Assembly: GCF_001969365.1 (NCBI RefSeq)
Contig: NZ_CP019312.1
Coordinates: forward strand, 3,596,001 to 3,660,000
DNA: 64,000 nucleotides
Reading direction: 5' to 3'
DNA from: Tateyamaria omphalii
GTDB taxonomy: Bacteria; Pseudomonadota; Alphaproteobacteria; Rhodobacterales; Rhodobacteraceae
Below are positions 33,197 to 41,923 of the stretch, piece by piece; the stretch's first letter is position 1; each line of letters opens with the position of its first letter. The notes beneath the pieces were generated by a model. That model was given only the letters and a program-made list of their open reading frames with translations. It made no database searches and was not told where the DNA came from. The translations under genes were made by a program, and so were the position numbers.

Positions 33197-34546
33197 ATGA
33201 AAGACGACAATTTCCTGCGCGCCAACAACGCCCGCCACATGTGGCACCCGATGGGCCACCCGGGCGAGGCGATGGCCCATGCGCCGACCATCATCACGGG
33301 CGCCGAGGGGTCCGTGATCGAGGATATTGACGGGCACAAGACCGTCGATGCCGTGGGGGGCCTGTGGTGTGTGAACCTTGGGTATTCCAACACTGCGGTG
33401 AAGGATGCGATTGCGAAGCAGTTATACGATCTGCCGTATTATTCCGCGTTCTTTGGGACGTCGAACCCGACGGCGATCGAGGCGTCCTATGCCGTGCGCG
33501 AGTTCTTTGCCGCGGATGGCATGGCGCGGGTGTTCTTTACCTCGGGCGGGTCGGATTCGGTTGAGACCTGTTTGCGTCTGGCCCGGCAGTACCACCGCAT
33601 CAAGGGAGAGCCGGGGCGGACCAAGTTCCTGTCGTTGAAGAAAGGGTATCATGGGACGCATTTTGGTGGGGCGTCGGTGAACGGGAACAACCGGTTCCGC
33701 GTCGCCTATGAGCCGCTGATGCCCGGCTGTTTTCATCTGCCGTCGCCCTATCCCTATCGCAACCCGTTTCACGAGACCGATCCGGCGGTGCTGGCGCAGC
33801 ACATTGCCGCCGCGATGGAGGATGAGATCCAGTTTCAGGGGCCCGGCAGCATTGCCGCCTTTATCATGGAGCCCATTCAGGGCGCGGGCGGCGTGATTGT
33901 CCCGCACGAGACGTTCATGCCGCTGATGCGCGAGATTTGTGAACGGCATGGGATTTTGATGATTGCCGATGAGGTGATCACCGGGTTTGGACGCACCGGC
34001 GATTGGTCCGGCTCGCGCCATTGGGGCGTGCAGCCCGACATGATGGCGTGCGCGAAGGGGATCACGTCGGGCTATTTCCCGGTCGGTGCTGCGCTGATGA
34101 GCGAGGCCGTGGCGGAGGTGTTTGAGCAGGCCGATGCCGATGGGGCAATCTTCCATGGCTATACCTATTCCGCGCATCCCGTGGGGGCGGCGGCGGTGGC
34201 GGCCTGTCTGGAGGAGACGCTGCGCCTGGACACCAAGGCCAATGCCGGGCCGCGTGGTGCGCAGCTGTATGAGGGATGCGTTGCGCTGATGGAAAAGCAC
34301 GACATCGTGGGCGATGTGCGGGGTGGCCATGGGTTGATGACGGGGGTCGAGCTGGTCAGCGACCGTGCGGCCAAGACACCGCTGGATGCCGAGGCGGCCA
34401 AGCGGATCCACAAGGCCACTTACGAAGCCGGTGCGATGGTGCGGATCGGCGGCAACAACATCATGATGTCGCCGCCGCTGGTCATCACGGAGGATGAGAT
34501 CGCGCAGGTTTTGAGCGCCCTGGACGCCGGTTTGTCAGCTGTTTGA
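33197..34546 (+). CDS. Class III pyridoxal-phosphate aminotransferase
   Basis: The 449-residue enzyme belongs to the omega-amino acid:pyruvate/beta-alanine aminotransferase group. Features are the N-terminal HMWHPMGHP, GGLWCVNLGYS, the PLP phosphate loop FTSGGSDSVETCLRLARQYH, the aromatic KKGYHGTHFGGASV, AFIMEPIQGAGGVIVP, DEVITGFGRTGDW with the conserved Asp, and the Schiff-base Lys in MACAKGITSGYFPVG, then FHGYTYSAHPVGAAA. Likely donors are beta-alanine, taurine or diamines. The GAGATG start follows GGAGGCCC. It diverges from the NMT1-like importer operon, with which it probably shares regulation and a substrate. Confidence 0.92.
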   Translation: MKDDNFLRANNARHMWHPMGHPGEAMAHAPTIITGAEGSVIEDIDGHKTVDAVGGLWCVNLGYSNTAVKDAIAKQLYDLPYYSAFFGTSNPTAIEASYAVREFFAADGMARVFFTSGGSDSVETCLRLARQYHRIKGEPGRTKFLSLKKGYHGTHFGGASVNGNNRFRVAYEPLMPGCFHLPSPYPYRNPFHETDPAVLAQHIAAAMEDEIQFQGPGSIAAFIMEPIQGAGGVIVPHETFMPLMREICERHGILMIADEVITGFGRTGDWSGSRHWGVQPDMMACAKGITSGYFPVGAALMSEAVAEVFEQADADGAIFHGYTYSAHPVGAAAVAACLEETLRLDTKANAGPRGAQLYEGCVALMEKHDIVGDVRGGHGLMTGVELVSDRAAKTPLDAEAAKRIHKATYEAGAMVRIGGNNIMMSPPLVITEDEIAQVLSALDAGLSAV

Positions 34547-34590
34547 TCATCCCAGGCTCTGGCTGTTTCCGTTGAGAAAGGTGCAGCAGA

Positions 34591-35091
34591 TCAGTTGCTG
34601 GTCTGTTCCGGCCCAATCGGTCGATTGAACGCAATGGCCGCCGTGACAGGGTTGAAATACTCCGTCATCTCGACAATTTGACCGTCCTCGAAGTCAAGCC
34701 GCCAGACATATAGATTGCTGTAGGGGCGACCGTCGGCGAGAATCATGTCCCCCCGATTTTCGACAAAGACGGTTTCTCCATCACCAGACACCGTGACCTT
34801 GGCGTCGATGAAGGACACGGTTGGGATGAATTGGCTCGCCCCTTCAAAATAGGCGATGACCTCGGCCTTGCCGCTGTAGATCCGGAAGGCGTCGGGCGTT
34901 GTCGCGCCGCTTGCCGCGTATGGCAAGGTGTTTACAACGTCATCGGCCATCAGGGCCGCAACGGCGTCGAGATCGCCTTGCTCCAGTGCTTGGAAAAACG
35001 CCGTCGTGGTTTCGATCGTTGTGTCGGTGTCTGCCAGGGCCATGCCTGTCGTCGCGCCAAGCAACGCGATGGCGGGGATGAAGTTGCGCAT
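34591..35091 (-). CDS. Secreted SnoaL/NTF2-like protein
   Basis: The 166-residue precursor has a signal peptide (RNFIPAIALLGATTGMALA). The mature 145 residues form a SnoaL/NTF2-like cone: TTAFFQALEQGDLDAVAALM, DDVVNTLPYA, GKAEVIAYFE, then the beta strands RPYSNLYVWRLDFEDGQIV and the closing EMTEYFNPVTA. Such proteins bind or isomerise small hydrophobic compounds; the substrate is unknown. AAAGGGA precedes the ATG. It diverges from a LysR regulator across 110 bases, so it is the obvious target of that regulator. Confidence 0.85.
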   Translation of the reverse strand: MRNFIPAIALLGATTGMALADTDTTIETTTAFFQALEQGDLDAVAALMADDVVNTLPYAASGATTPDAFRIYSGKAEVIAYFEGASQFIPTVSFIDAKVTVSGDGETVFVENRGDMILADGRPYSNLYVWRLDFEDGQIVEMTEYFNPVTAAIAFNRPIGPEQTSN

Positions 35092-35156
35092 CAGAATTCC
35101 CTTTCATTGATCCGTATGGGGTTGGTCCTGTGCTCGATGTTGGGTGACTTTGTGCA

Positions 35157-35179
35157 TTATCCAGACTATTGAATGATAA
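35157..35179. promoter_or_regulatory. Candidate LysR operator between SnoaL-like and LysR genes
   Basis: TTATC-N13-GATAA forms an inverted repeat of LysR type, and a third matching TTATCA occurs at 35196-35201 just before the LysR ATG. The sites lie upstream of the regulator and about 65-90 bases upstream of the divergent SnoaL-like gene, a layout suited to autoregulation plus activation. Confidence 0.45.
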
Positions 35180-35201
35180 GTTTGATAGAAAAGGGTTATC
35201 A

Positions 35202-36062
35202 ATGCCCGCACTGGATCTGGCCGATTATCGTGCCATCGTCGCGATTTTCACGCACCGGCATTTTGGCCGGGCGGCAGAGCACCTGGGTGTCAGCCAACCG
35301 TCACTGACGTCCCGGTTGAAACGGATGGAAGCCCGGATGGGCGCGCGTTTCTTTGAACGGGATCGCAAGGGCGTAGAGCCGACGGCCGTCGGTCTCGCGC
35401 TGTTTGATTCCGCGCAAGACGTGCTTTTGTCGGCTGAAACGGCGGAGCGCGCCGCGCGCGATGCGGCCGAAGGGCGGGGCCACATCATCAGGGTGGGATT
35501 TACGCAGATTTCTGCCCAGACCGTGCTTGTTGATGCGCTGTCCGCATTTCGTATGCGTCATCCGAAACTGCGCTTGCGATTGACCGAAGCCTCAAGCGCC
35601 CAGCTGGAACGCGGTTTGGAGGCACGCGCCATGGATATCGCGTTTCTGCATCCGCCAACCCATGTCACGGGCCTGAGGCAAAAGATCATTCACGAGACGT
35701 CGGGCGTGCGTTTGCAGCTTTGCCCCGAAGGCGCGAACGCGTCGGTTATCGGTTATCCGAATGCGGACGCGCCGGTCCTGATGACTGCGTTGGCGGAAGA
35801 GCTGGACGATGTGGCCGCTTCGGAAAACTTCACGAGTGTGGCGGATACGGTCCTTGGTGCGATTGTCTTGTCACGCGCAGGATACGGGCAAGCCGTCACG
35901 CCGCAGGACTACCAACATCCTTTGGTCGCTGACGCGCCCCGGAGGACCGAAGCGCCGGTCGACTTGATATTGCAGACCGCAGTGGCCGTTCGGACGACGG
36001 ACCGAAGACCCGTGATGACCGAACTCTTCGGTCTTGCCACGCAGGCTGCGCGCGCAACCTGA
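35202..36062 (+). CDS. LysR-family transcriptional regulator
   Basis: The 286-residue protein has the N-terminal winged helix-turn-helix (LDLADYRAIVAIFTHRHFG followed by RAAEHLGVSQPSLTSRLKRME and FFERDRKGVEPTAVG) and a C-terminal effector-binding domain (about residues 90-280) with RVGFTQISAQTVLVDALSAF at its start. AAAAGGG is seven bases before the chosen ATG. The divergent neighbour is the secreted SnoaL-like protein; downstream lies a separate cytochrome bd operon. The effector is unknown. Confidence 0.93.
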   Translation: MPALDLADYRAIVAIFTHRHFGRAAEHLGVSQPSLTSRLKRMEARMGARFFERDRKGVEPTAVGLALFDSAQDVLLSAETAERAARDAAEGRGHIIRVGFTQISAQTVLVDALSAFRMRHPKLRLRLTEASSAQLERGLEARAMDIAFLHPPTHVTGLRQKIIHETSGVRLQLCPEGANASVIGYPNADAPVLMTALAEELDDVAASENFTSVADTVLGAIVLSRAGYGQAVTPQDYQHPLVADAPRRTEAPVDLILQTAVAVRTTDRRPVMTELFGLATQAARAT

Positions 36063-36296
36063 GCCTGACATGGGCGTGCCCGTTGTGACGGAAAGCACGG
36101 TCCGCATTGAGCGAAAGTGACCCTCAATTCTGTCCCTTGGACCGCCAAGCCCATGTATCGGCATCCCTGAACCCTGGGCAACACTCTGTGACAAAACGCG
36201 CATGTGCACCCTGTCGCACCCCTGCTGACCTGCGGCGGGCGCTCTCTATATGCCACTCAAATCATATCGTGTAACCGTTTTTGGGCGGAGGTCTTT

Positions 36297-37685
36297 ATGG
36301 ACACCCTCATGCTGTCCCGCATTCAATTCGGGGCGAATATCTCGTTTCACATTCTGTTCCCGACGATCACCATCGCCTTGGGCTGGGTCCTGCTGTTTTT
36401 CAAGCTGCGCTACAACGCGACCGGCAATGTGCGCTGGATGGAAGCCTATCGCTTCTGGGTGAAGGTGTTTGCGCTGTCCTTTGCCATGGGTGTCGTGTCG
36501 GGCATCACCATGTCGTTCCAGTTCGGGACCAACTGGCCCGGTTTCATGGAGACGGTGGGTAATATCGCGGGCCCGCTTCTGGCCTATGAGGTGATGACGG
36601 CCTTCTTTCTTGAGGCTGTGTTCCTGGGCATCATGCTGTTCGGTTTTTCCCGCGTGCCGGGGTGGTTGCATACTTTGGCAACGTTCCTTGTGGCATTCGG
36701 CACGAGCATGTCGGCGTTCTGGATTATCGTGCTGAACAGCTGGATGCACACGCCGCAGGGGTTCGAGATGCGCGAAGGCGTGGCCTTTGCCACCAACTGG
36801 TTCGAGATCATCTTTAACCCGTCGATGCCTTACCGCTTTACCCATATGATGCTGGCATCCGGCCTGACCGTCGCGTTCCTGCTGGCCGGTCTGAGCGCGT
36901 TCCGCTGGCTTTTGGGGGACCGCAGCAATGGTGTGCGCGTGACCCTGAAGACCGGTGTTTACATGGGTGCGCTGCTGATCCCGGTGCAGATTTTCATGGG
37001 TGACATGCACGGGCTGAACACGCTGGAGTACCAGCCGCAGAAGGTTGCCGCGATGGAGGGCAACTGGGAGACGCAGTCGAACGTGCCCCTCTTGCTGTTC
37101 GCCATTCCCGACGAAGAGGCGCGCGAGAACCGGATGGAGGTGGGTATTCCCAACATGGCCTCCATCATCCTCAAGCATAAAGCTGATGGTGTCGTGCCCG
37201 GTCTGAATGATTTTGTGGCCGAGGACGGTACAGTCATGCACCCGCCCGTGGCGCCCGTGTTCTGGTCGTTCCGGATCATGGTGGGCACAGGGTTTGCCAT
37301 GCTGTTCCTAAGCTGGGCGGCGGCGTTCCTCATGCTGCGGAAAAAGCGGGGGCCCGAAGGCATACCGACCTTCATGTATTACGCGATGGTGCCGATGGCC
37401 TTTTCGGGCTGGGTGGCCACGCTGGCGGGTTGGTACACCACCGAGATTGGCCGCCAGCCCTGGCTGGTGCAGGGTGTGCTGACCACCGAGATGGCCGTGG
37501 CCGATGTGCCGGCGCCCTTTGTCGGGACGACCTTGGCTGCGTATCTGTCGATCTATGCCCTCCTGTTGGCCGCTTATGTGGGGGTTCTGTTCTTTCTTGC
37601 GCGCAAGGGTGTGGATGGTGACGTGCCGCGCCCGCGCACCCCATTGTCGGGGCAAGCCATCGCGCGCGAAATCCCTGCGGAGTGA
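36297..37685 (+). CDS. cydA: Cytochrome bd-type quinol oxidase subunit I (cyanide-insensitive type)
   Basis: Subunit I carries hemes b558, b595 and d of the terminal quinol oxidase and reduces oxygen to water in the inner membrane. The 462-residue protein is short because the Q-loop is truncated, as in the CioA class. Visible features are His18 in FGANISFHILFPTI, the FQFGTNWPGFM and LAYEVMTAFFLEAVFLGIML block with the two glutamates, His in YRFTHMMLASGLTVA, and the C-terminal GRQPWLVQGVLTTEMAV typical of CioA. GGCGGAGG is a strong ribosome site. CydB follows six bases after the stop. Confidence 0.95.
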   Translation: MDTLMLSRIQFGANISFHILFPTITIALGWVLLFFKLRYNATGNVRWMEAYRFWVKVFALSFAMGVVSGITMSFQFGTNWPGFMETVGNIAGPLLAYEVMTAFFLEAVFLGIMLFGFSRVPGWLHTLATFLVAFGTSMSAFWIIVLNSWMHTPQGFEMREGVAFATNWFEIIFNPSMPYRFTHMMLASGLTVAFLLAGLSAFRWLLGDRSNGVRVTLKTGVYMGALLIPVQIFMGDMHGLNTLEYQPQKVAAMEGNWETQSNVPLLLFAIPDEEARENRMEVGIPNMASIILKHKADGVVPGLNDFVAEDGTVMHPPVAPVFWSFRIMVGTGFAMLFLSWAAAFLMLRKKRGPEGIPTFMYYAMVPMAFSGWVATLAGWYTTEIGRQPWLVQGVLTTEMAVADVPAPFVGTTLAAYLSIYALLLAAYVGVLFFLARKGVDGDVPRPRTPLSGQAIAREIPAE

Positions 37686-37690
37686 CATGA

Positions 37691-38701
37691 ATGAACCTGT
37701 TTGGCGATCCGGCCATTTGGCTGCCCTTCACCTTCGCGGCGCTGATGGGCGTGTCGATCCTGGTCTATGTTGTCCTTGATGGATTTGACCTGGGCGTGGG
37801 GGTCCTGTTCCCCTTCGCCACGGACGATGAGAAGGACATGATGGTTGCCTCCATCGGGCCGTTCTGGGACGCGAACGAGACGTGGCTGGTGCTGGCCATT
37901 GGCCTGTTGCTGGTCGCCTTCCCAACGGCTCATGGCACGATCCTGACGGCACTGTACCTACCCGTGGCGATCATGCTGATCGGTCTGATCCTGCGCGGTG
38001 TCGCGTTCGAGTTTCGGGTCAAGGCGCCGACACCGCACAAGGCCACGTGGAACTGGCTGTTCTTTGCCGGCTCGCTCATGACGTCGCTGGCGCAGGGCTT
38101 TATGCTGGGCAAATACGTGATGGGGCTGGAAAGCACATGGGGCACCTGGGCCTTTGCCTCGATCACGGCGGTTTTCCTGACCGTCGCCTATTCGATGATC
38201 GGGGCCTGCTGGCTGATCCTGAAGACAGAGACGCAGCTGCAAGCCAAGGCTGTCACATGGGCGAAGGGGGGCATTTGGGGGCTGGTCCTTGGTCTGGGCG
38301 CCGTGTCGCTCGCCACCCCGTTGGTGAGCCCGCGTATCTTCGACAAGTGGTTTACGATGCCTGAGATCTTCTACCTCGCGCCTCTGCCCATATTGTCCGC
38401 CGTGATGGTCCTGTTTCTGTGGCGGTCGCTGCAGCGCTTGCCGAACCCGACTGATGCAGGCGCGCGCGCGCCGTTTTCTTACGCCATTGCGCTTTACATC
38501 CTGGCCTTTGGCGGTCTGGCCTATTCCTTCTACCCCTATGTGGTGCCGGAGCAGTTGACGATCTACGAGGCGGCAAGTGCGCCCGAAAGCCTGATGATCA
38601 TCCTGGTCGGGGCCATATTTGTCATCCCGATGATCGGGGGGTACACGGCGCTGGCCTATTGGGTGTTCAAGGGCAAGGCGGCAGAACTGCGCTATGACTA
38701 G
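37691..38701 (+). CDS. cydB: Cytochrome bd-type quinol oxidase subunit II
   Basis: The 336-residue protein has about eight membrane helices and pairs with subunit I. Family blocks are LVYVVLDGFDLGVGVLFPF, PFWDANETWLVLAIGLLLVAF, RGVAFEFRVKAP, GSLMTSLAQGFMLGKYV and GGLAYSFYPYVVPEQLTIYE. The DGFDLG and WDANETWLV motifs are diagnostic for CydB/CioB. No CydX-like small subunit is evident after the stop. An intergenic repeat and hairpin follow, then puuD. Confidence 0.96.
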   Translation: MNLFGDPAIWLPFTFAALMGVSILVYVVLDGFDLGVGVLFPFATDDEKDMMVASIGPFWDANETWLVLAIGLLLVAFPTAHGTILTALYLPVAIMLIGLILRGVAFEFRVKAPTPHKATWNWLFFAGSLMTSLAQGFMLGKYVMGLESTWGTWAFASITAVFLTVAYSMIGACWLILKTETQLQAKAVTWAKGGIWGLVLGLGAVSLATPLVSPRIFDKWFTMPEIFYLAPLPILSAVMVLFLWRSLQRLPNPTDAGARAPFSYAIALYILAFGGLAYSFYPYVVPEQLTIYEAASAPESLMIILVGAIFVIPMIGGYTALAYWVFKGKAAELRYD

Positions 38702-38702
38702 G

Positions 38703-38731
38703 TCTTCTTCTGACTGAAAATACCACGGGGG
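38703..38731 (-). repeat. Degenerate intergenic repeat, copy 3 (inverted)
   Basis: Read on the minus strand this is CCCCCGTGGTATTTTCAG followed by TCAGAAGAAGA, matching the family seen at 15332 and 57570. It begins right after the cydB stop. Confidence 0.6.
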
Positions 38732-38738
38732 TGAGCGC

Positions 38739-38758
38739 GCCAGCGCGAGGGGGCTGGC
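38739..38758. terminator. Hairpin after cydB
   Basis: GCCAGC-N8-GCTGGC forms a 6-bp stem directly after intergenic repeat copy 3 and 72 bases upstream of puuD. There is no following T-run, so it may attenuate instead of terminating. Confidence 0.35.
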
Positions 38759-38830
38759 CTCCTTCATCCCCGCTTCCCCTTGGCGCGCAGGCTGCTATTC
38801 TGCACCGCAGAACGCAAGGGATCCGACCTC

Positions 38831-40039
38831 ATGTATGACTTCGCCGCCATGGGTGCGTGGCTGGAATTCGCGGTGCGCTGGCTGCACGTGATCACGGCCA
38901 TCGCGTGGATCGGGTCGTCGTTCTACTTCATCGCGCTGGATCTGGGCCTGCACCGCGACCGCGACCTGAAAAGCGGTGCAGACGGTGAGGAATGGCAGGT
39001 CCATGGCGGTGGCTTCTACCATATCCAGAAGTATCTGGTGGCGCCTGCAGGCATGCCGGACGGGTTGATCTGGCACAAATGGCAAAGCTACTGGACCTGG
39101 ATCAGTGGGTTCATCCTGCTGGTGCTGGTCTATTACCTCGGGGCCGAGTTCTATCTGATTGATCCGAACGTGATGGATCTTGCGACATGGCAGGCCGTTG
39201 GGCTGTCGCTGGTGTCGCTTGGGCTGGGGTGGGTGATTTACAACACGCTGTGCAAGGTGTTCGTGAACGCGGATCAGACGGTTTTGATGATGGCGCTTTT
39301 TGCGGTGCTCATCGCGATGTCGTGGTTTTATGCCCAGGTGTTTACGGGGCGCGCGGCGCTGCTGCATCTGGGGGCGTTCACCGCCACGATCATGTCGGGC
39401 AACGTGTTCTTCATCATCATTCCGAACCAGAAGGTTGTCGTGGCTGACCTGATGGCGGGCCGCACGCCGGACGCGATCTACGGCAAGATCGCCAAGCAGC
39501 GGTCGACCCACAACAACTACCTGACGCTGCCGGTCATCTTCCTGATGCTCAGCAACCACTACCCGCTGGCCTTTGCCAGCGAGTGGAACTGGGTGATCGC
39601 GAGCCTTGTCTTCCTGATGGGCGTGACGATCCGGCATTGGTTCAACACGCATCACGCACGTAAGGGCAACCCGCACTGGACGTGGGGCGTGACCGTGATC
39701 CTGTTCATTCTGATCGCATGGTTGTCCGTTGCGCCGGGTGCGCAGCGCGAGGCCTTCGTGGTGACCCGTTTTGCCGAGGCGGCGGGGTTCGCGGACGTGC
39801 ATGATATCGTGTTGGGCCGCTGTTCCATGTGTCATGCGGCCGAACCGGTCTGGCCCGGATTGCACTGGGCCCCCAAGGGTGTCGCGCTGGAAACGGAGGC
39901 GGACCTGACCCGTCATGCCCGCGCCGTGTATCTGCAATCGGGTGTGTCCCATGCGATGCCCCCGGCCAACCTGAGCTACATGGAGGACGATGAGCGCGCG
40001 GCCATTGTGGCCTGGTACAAGGCGGCGACGGGCTCGTAA
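38831..40039 (+). CDS. puuD: Membrane urate hydroxylase PuuD with C-terminal cytochrome c domain
   Basis: PuuD oxidises urate to 5-hydroxyisourate and passes electrons to a fused cytochrome c. The 402-residue protein has about eight to nine membrane helices (VRWLHVITAIAWIGSSFYFI and following) of the urate oxidase N-terminal family (formerly DUF989), including HGGGFYHIQKYLVAP, WHKWQSYWTWISG and the conserved KQRSTHNNYLTLPVIFLMLS. Residues 331-335 are the heme-binding CSMCH, with a likely axial Met in SHAMPPANLS. This makes it the first enzyme for UraH and PuuE-UraD, 10 kb away. The chosen ATG lies at the family N-terminus. Confidence 0.95.
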   Translation: MYDFAAMGAWLEFAVRWLHVITAIAWIGSSFYFIALDLGLHRDRDLKSGADGEEWQVHGGGFYHIQKYLVAPAGMPDGLIWHKWQSYWTWISGFILLVLVYYLGAEFYLIDPNVMDLATWQAVGLSLVSLGLGWVIYNTLCKVFVNADQTVLMMALFAVLIAMSWFYAQVFTGRAALLHLGAFTATIMSGNVFFIIIPNQKVVVADLMAGRTPDAIYGKIAKQRSTHNNYLTLPVIFLMLSNHYPLAFASEWNWVIASLVFLMGVTIRHWFNTHHARKGNPHWTWGVTVILFILIAWLSVAPGAQREAFVVTRFAEAAGFADVHDIVLGRCSMCHAAEPVWPGLHWAPKGVALETEADLTRHARAVYLQSGVSHAMPPANLSYMEDDERAAIVAWYKAATGS

Positions 40040-40058
40040 GGCGGAGGTGTCCTCCGCC
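40040..40058. terminator. Perfect 19-base hairpin after puuD
   Basis: GGCGGAGG-TGT-CCTCCGCC directly follows the puuD stop. The identical 19-mer occurs at 44445-44463. It probably works as a terminator or 3'-end stabiliser. Confidence 0.6.
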
Positions 40059-40105
40059 AAAACCGGCATGGTCGAATCGCGCCAGCTCATGCTAAGTCTT
40101 GTGGC

Positions 40106-41923
40106 ATGAACTCCTACGCCCCCAACATACGTCCTGTTATCCGGCAGTTGGACGACGCTGCAATCAATCGCATCGCGGCAGGAGAGGTGGTGGAGCGCCC
40201 GGCCTCTGCCGTGAAAGAGCTGCTTGAAAACGCGATAGATGCGGGGGCCAAGCGCATTTCCGTTGACGTGGCCGACGGGGGCAAGACCCTGATCCGCGTG
40301 ACGGACGACGGATGCGGGATCGCGGCGGAGGACCTGCCGCTGGCCCTGTCCCGCCATGCGACGTCCAAGATTGACGGCAGCGACCTGCTTAACATCCACA
40401 CCTTTGGTTTTCGGGGCGAGGCGTTGCCGAGCCTGGGTGCGGTAGGGCGGCTGACCATCACCAGCCGTGTGCCGGGTGAGCCTGCCGCTGAGATCAGCGT
40501 GGCGGGTGGCGCGGTTGGCGCCGTTAAGCCGGCCGCTTTGAACAGTGGCACGGTCATCACGTTGCGGGATTTGTTCTACGCTACCCCTGCGCGCTTGAAA
40601 TTCCTGCGCACCGACCGGGCGGAAGCGCAGGCGATCACGGATGTGGTCAAGCGGCTGGCCATGGCTGAACCTTTTGTCCGCTTCGAGTTGCGCGACGTGT
40701 CGAATGACCCGCGCACTGTGTTCAAGGCCGAGGCGCAGGGTGGCGACGTGGTGGCCGCGCTCAAGGGCCGTTTGCGCGACGTGCTGGGTGCCGAGTTCAC
40801 CGACAATGCCATCGCCATTGATGCCGAGCGTGATGGGCTGCATCTGACAGGCTTTGCTGCCTTGCCCACCTATTCGCGGGGTGCCGCGGTGGCGCAGTTC
40901 CTTTACGTGAATGGCCGTCCGGTGAAGGATAAATTGCTGACCGGGGCGCTGCGTGCTGCCTATTTCGATTTCCTTAGCCGGGACCGGCACCCGGCGGCTG
41001 CGCTGTTCGTGGATTGCGATCCGCAGCGTGTGGATGTGAACGTGCACCCGGCAAAATCCGAAGTCCGGTTCCGTGATCCCGGTGTCGCGCGGGGGCTGAT
41101 CGTGTCGGGCCTGCGTCATGCGCTGGCAGAGGCAGGGCACCGCGCATCGACCACCGTTGCGGGGGCGACGCTGGGTGCGATGCGGGCCGCGCCGACCGCG
41201 CCGCGTGTCTACCAGATGGACCGGCCCAGCCTTGGGCCGCGGGCGTCTGTCGACACCGGTTTTGCCGAGATGGCGCAGGACTTCAGCGCGCAGGTGGTCG
41301 AAGCACCCCAGCCGATGAGCGAAGGCGAAGAGGCCCGGGTAGACCTGCCGCTTGGGGTGGCGCGCGGGCAGGTGCACGAGAATTACATCGTCGCCCAGAC
41401 CGCAACGGGTATGGTCATCGTGGACCAGCACGCAGCGCATGAACGTCTGGTCTATGAAAAGCTGAAACGCCAGATGGCCGACAACGGTGTCGCGGCGCAG
41501 GCGCTGCTGATCCCCGAGATTGTCAGCCTGTCTTCCGGCGACTGCGCGCGGCTTCTGGAGATTGCCGATGATCTTGCCCGCTTTGGCCTCGGGATCGAGG
41601 CCTTTGGCGGGGACGCCATTGCGGTGCGTGAAACCCCTGCCATCCTGGGCGAAGTGGACGCCAAGGCGATGATCCACGACATCCTTGATGAGTTGGCCGA
41701 CCTTGGGTCCAGCCAATCGGTGCAGGCTCAGGTCGAGGCGATCCTGTCTCGCGTCGCCTGTCACGGTTCCATCCGTTCCGGTCGGTGGATGCGCGCGGAA
41801 GAGATGAACGCGCTGCTGCGCGAGATGGAGGCGACGCCCCATTCCGGGCAGTGCAACCACGGGCGCCCCACCTATGTAGAGTTGAAGCTGGCCGATATTG
41901 AGCGGCTGTTCGGACGCACATGA
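40106..41923 (+). CDS. mutL: DNA mismatch repair protein MutL
   Basis: MutL links mismatch recognition by MutS to strand incision. The 605-residue protein has the N-terminal GHKL ATPase (KELLENAIDAGAKRI, VTDDGCGI, RHATSKI, GFRGEALPSLG, and LYVNGRPVKDK), a linker and a C-terminal dimerisation domain. The latent endonuclease motif DQHA-x2-E-x4-E is intact as VDQHAAHERLVYEKL, and the zinc-related blocks ACHGSIRSG and CNHGRPTYVEL are present. So this MutL should nick DNA itself, as in bacteria lacking MutH. It overlaps rmuC by four bases. Confidence 0.96.
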   Translation: MNSYAPNIRPVIRQLDDAAINRIAAGEVVERPASAVKELLENAIDAGAKRISVDVADGGKTLIRVTDDGCGIAAEDLPLALSRHATSKIDGSDLLNIHTFGFRGEALPSLGAVGRLTITSRVPGEPAAEISVAGGAVGAVKPAALNSGTVITLRDLFYATPARLKFLRTDRAEAQAITDVVKRLAMAEPFVRFELRDVSNDPRTVFKAEAQGGDVVAALKGRLRDVLGAEFTDNAIAIDAERDGLHLTGFAALPTYSRGAAVAQFLYVNGRPVKDKLLTGALRAAYFDFLSRDRHPAAALFVDCDPQRVDVNVHPAKSEVRFRDPGVARGLIVSGLRHALAEAGHRASTTVAGATLGAMRAAPTAPRVYQMDRPSLGPRASVDTGFAEMAQDFSAQVVEAPQPMSEGEEARVDLPLGVARGQVHENYIVAQTATGMVIVDQHAAHERLVYEKLKRQMADNGVAAQALLIPEIVSLSSGDCARLLEIADDLARFGLGIEAFGGDAIAVRETPAILGEVDAKAMIHDILDELADLGSSQSVQAQVEAILSRVACHGSIRSGRWMRAEEMNALLREMEATPHSGQCNHGRPTYVELKLADIERLFGRT

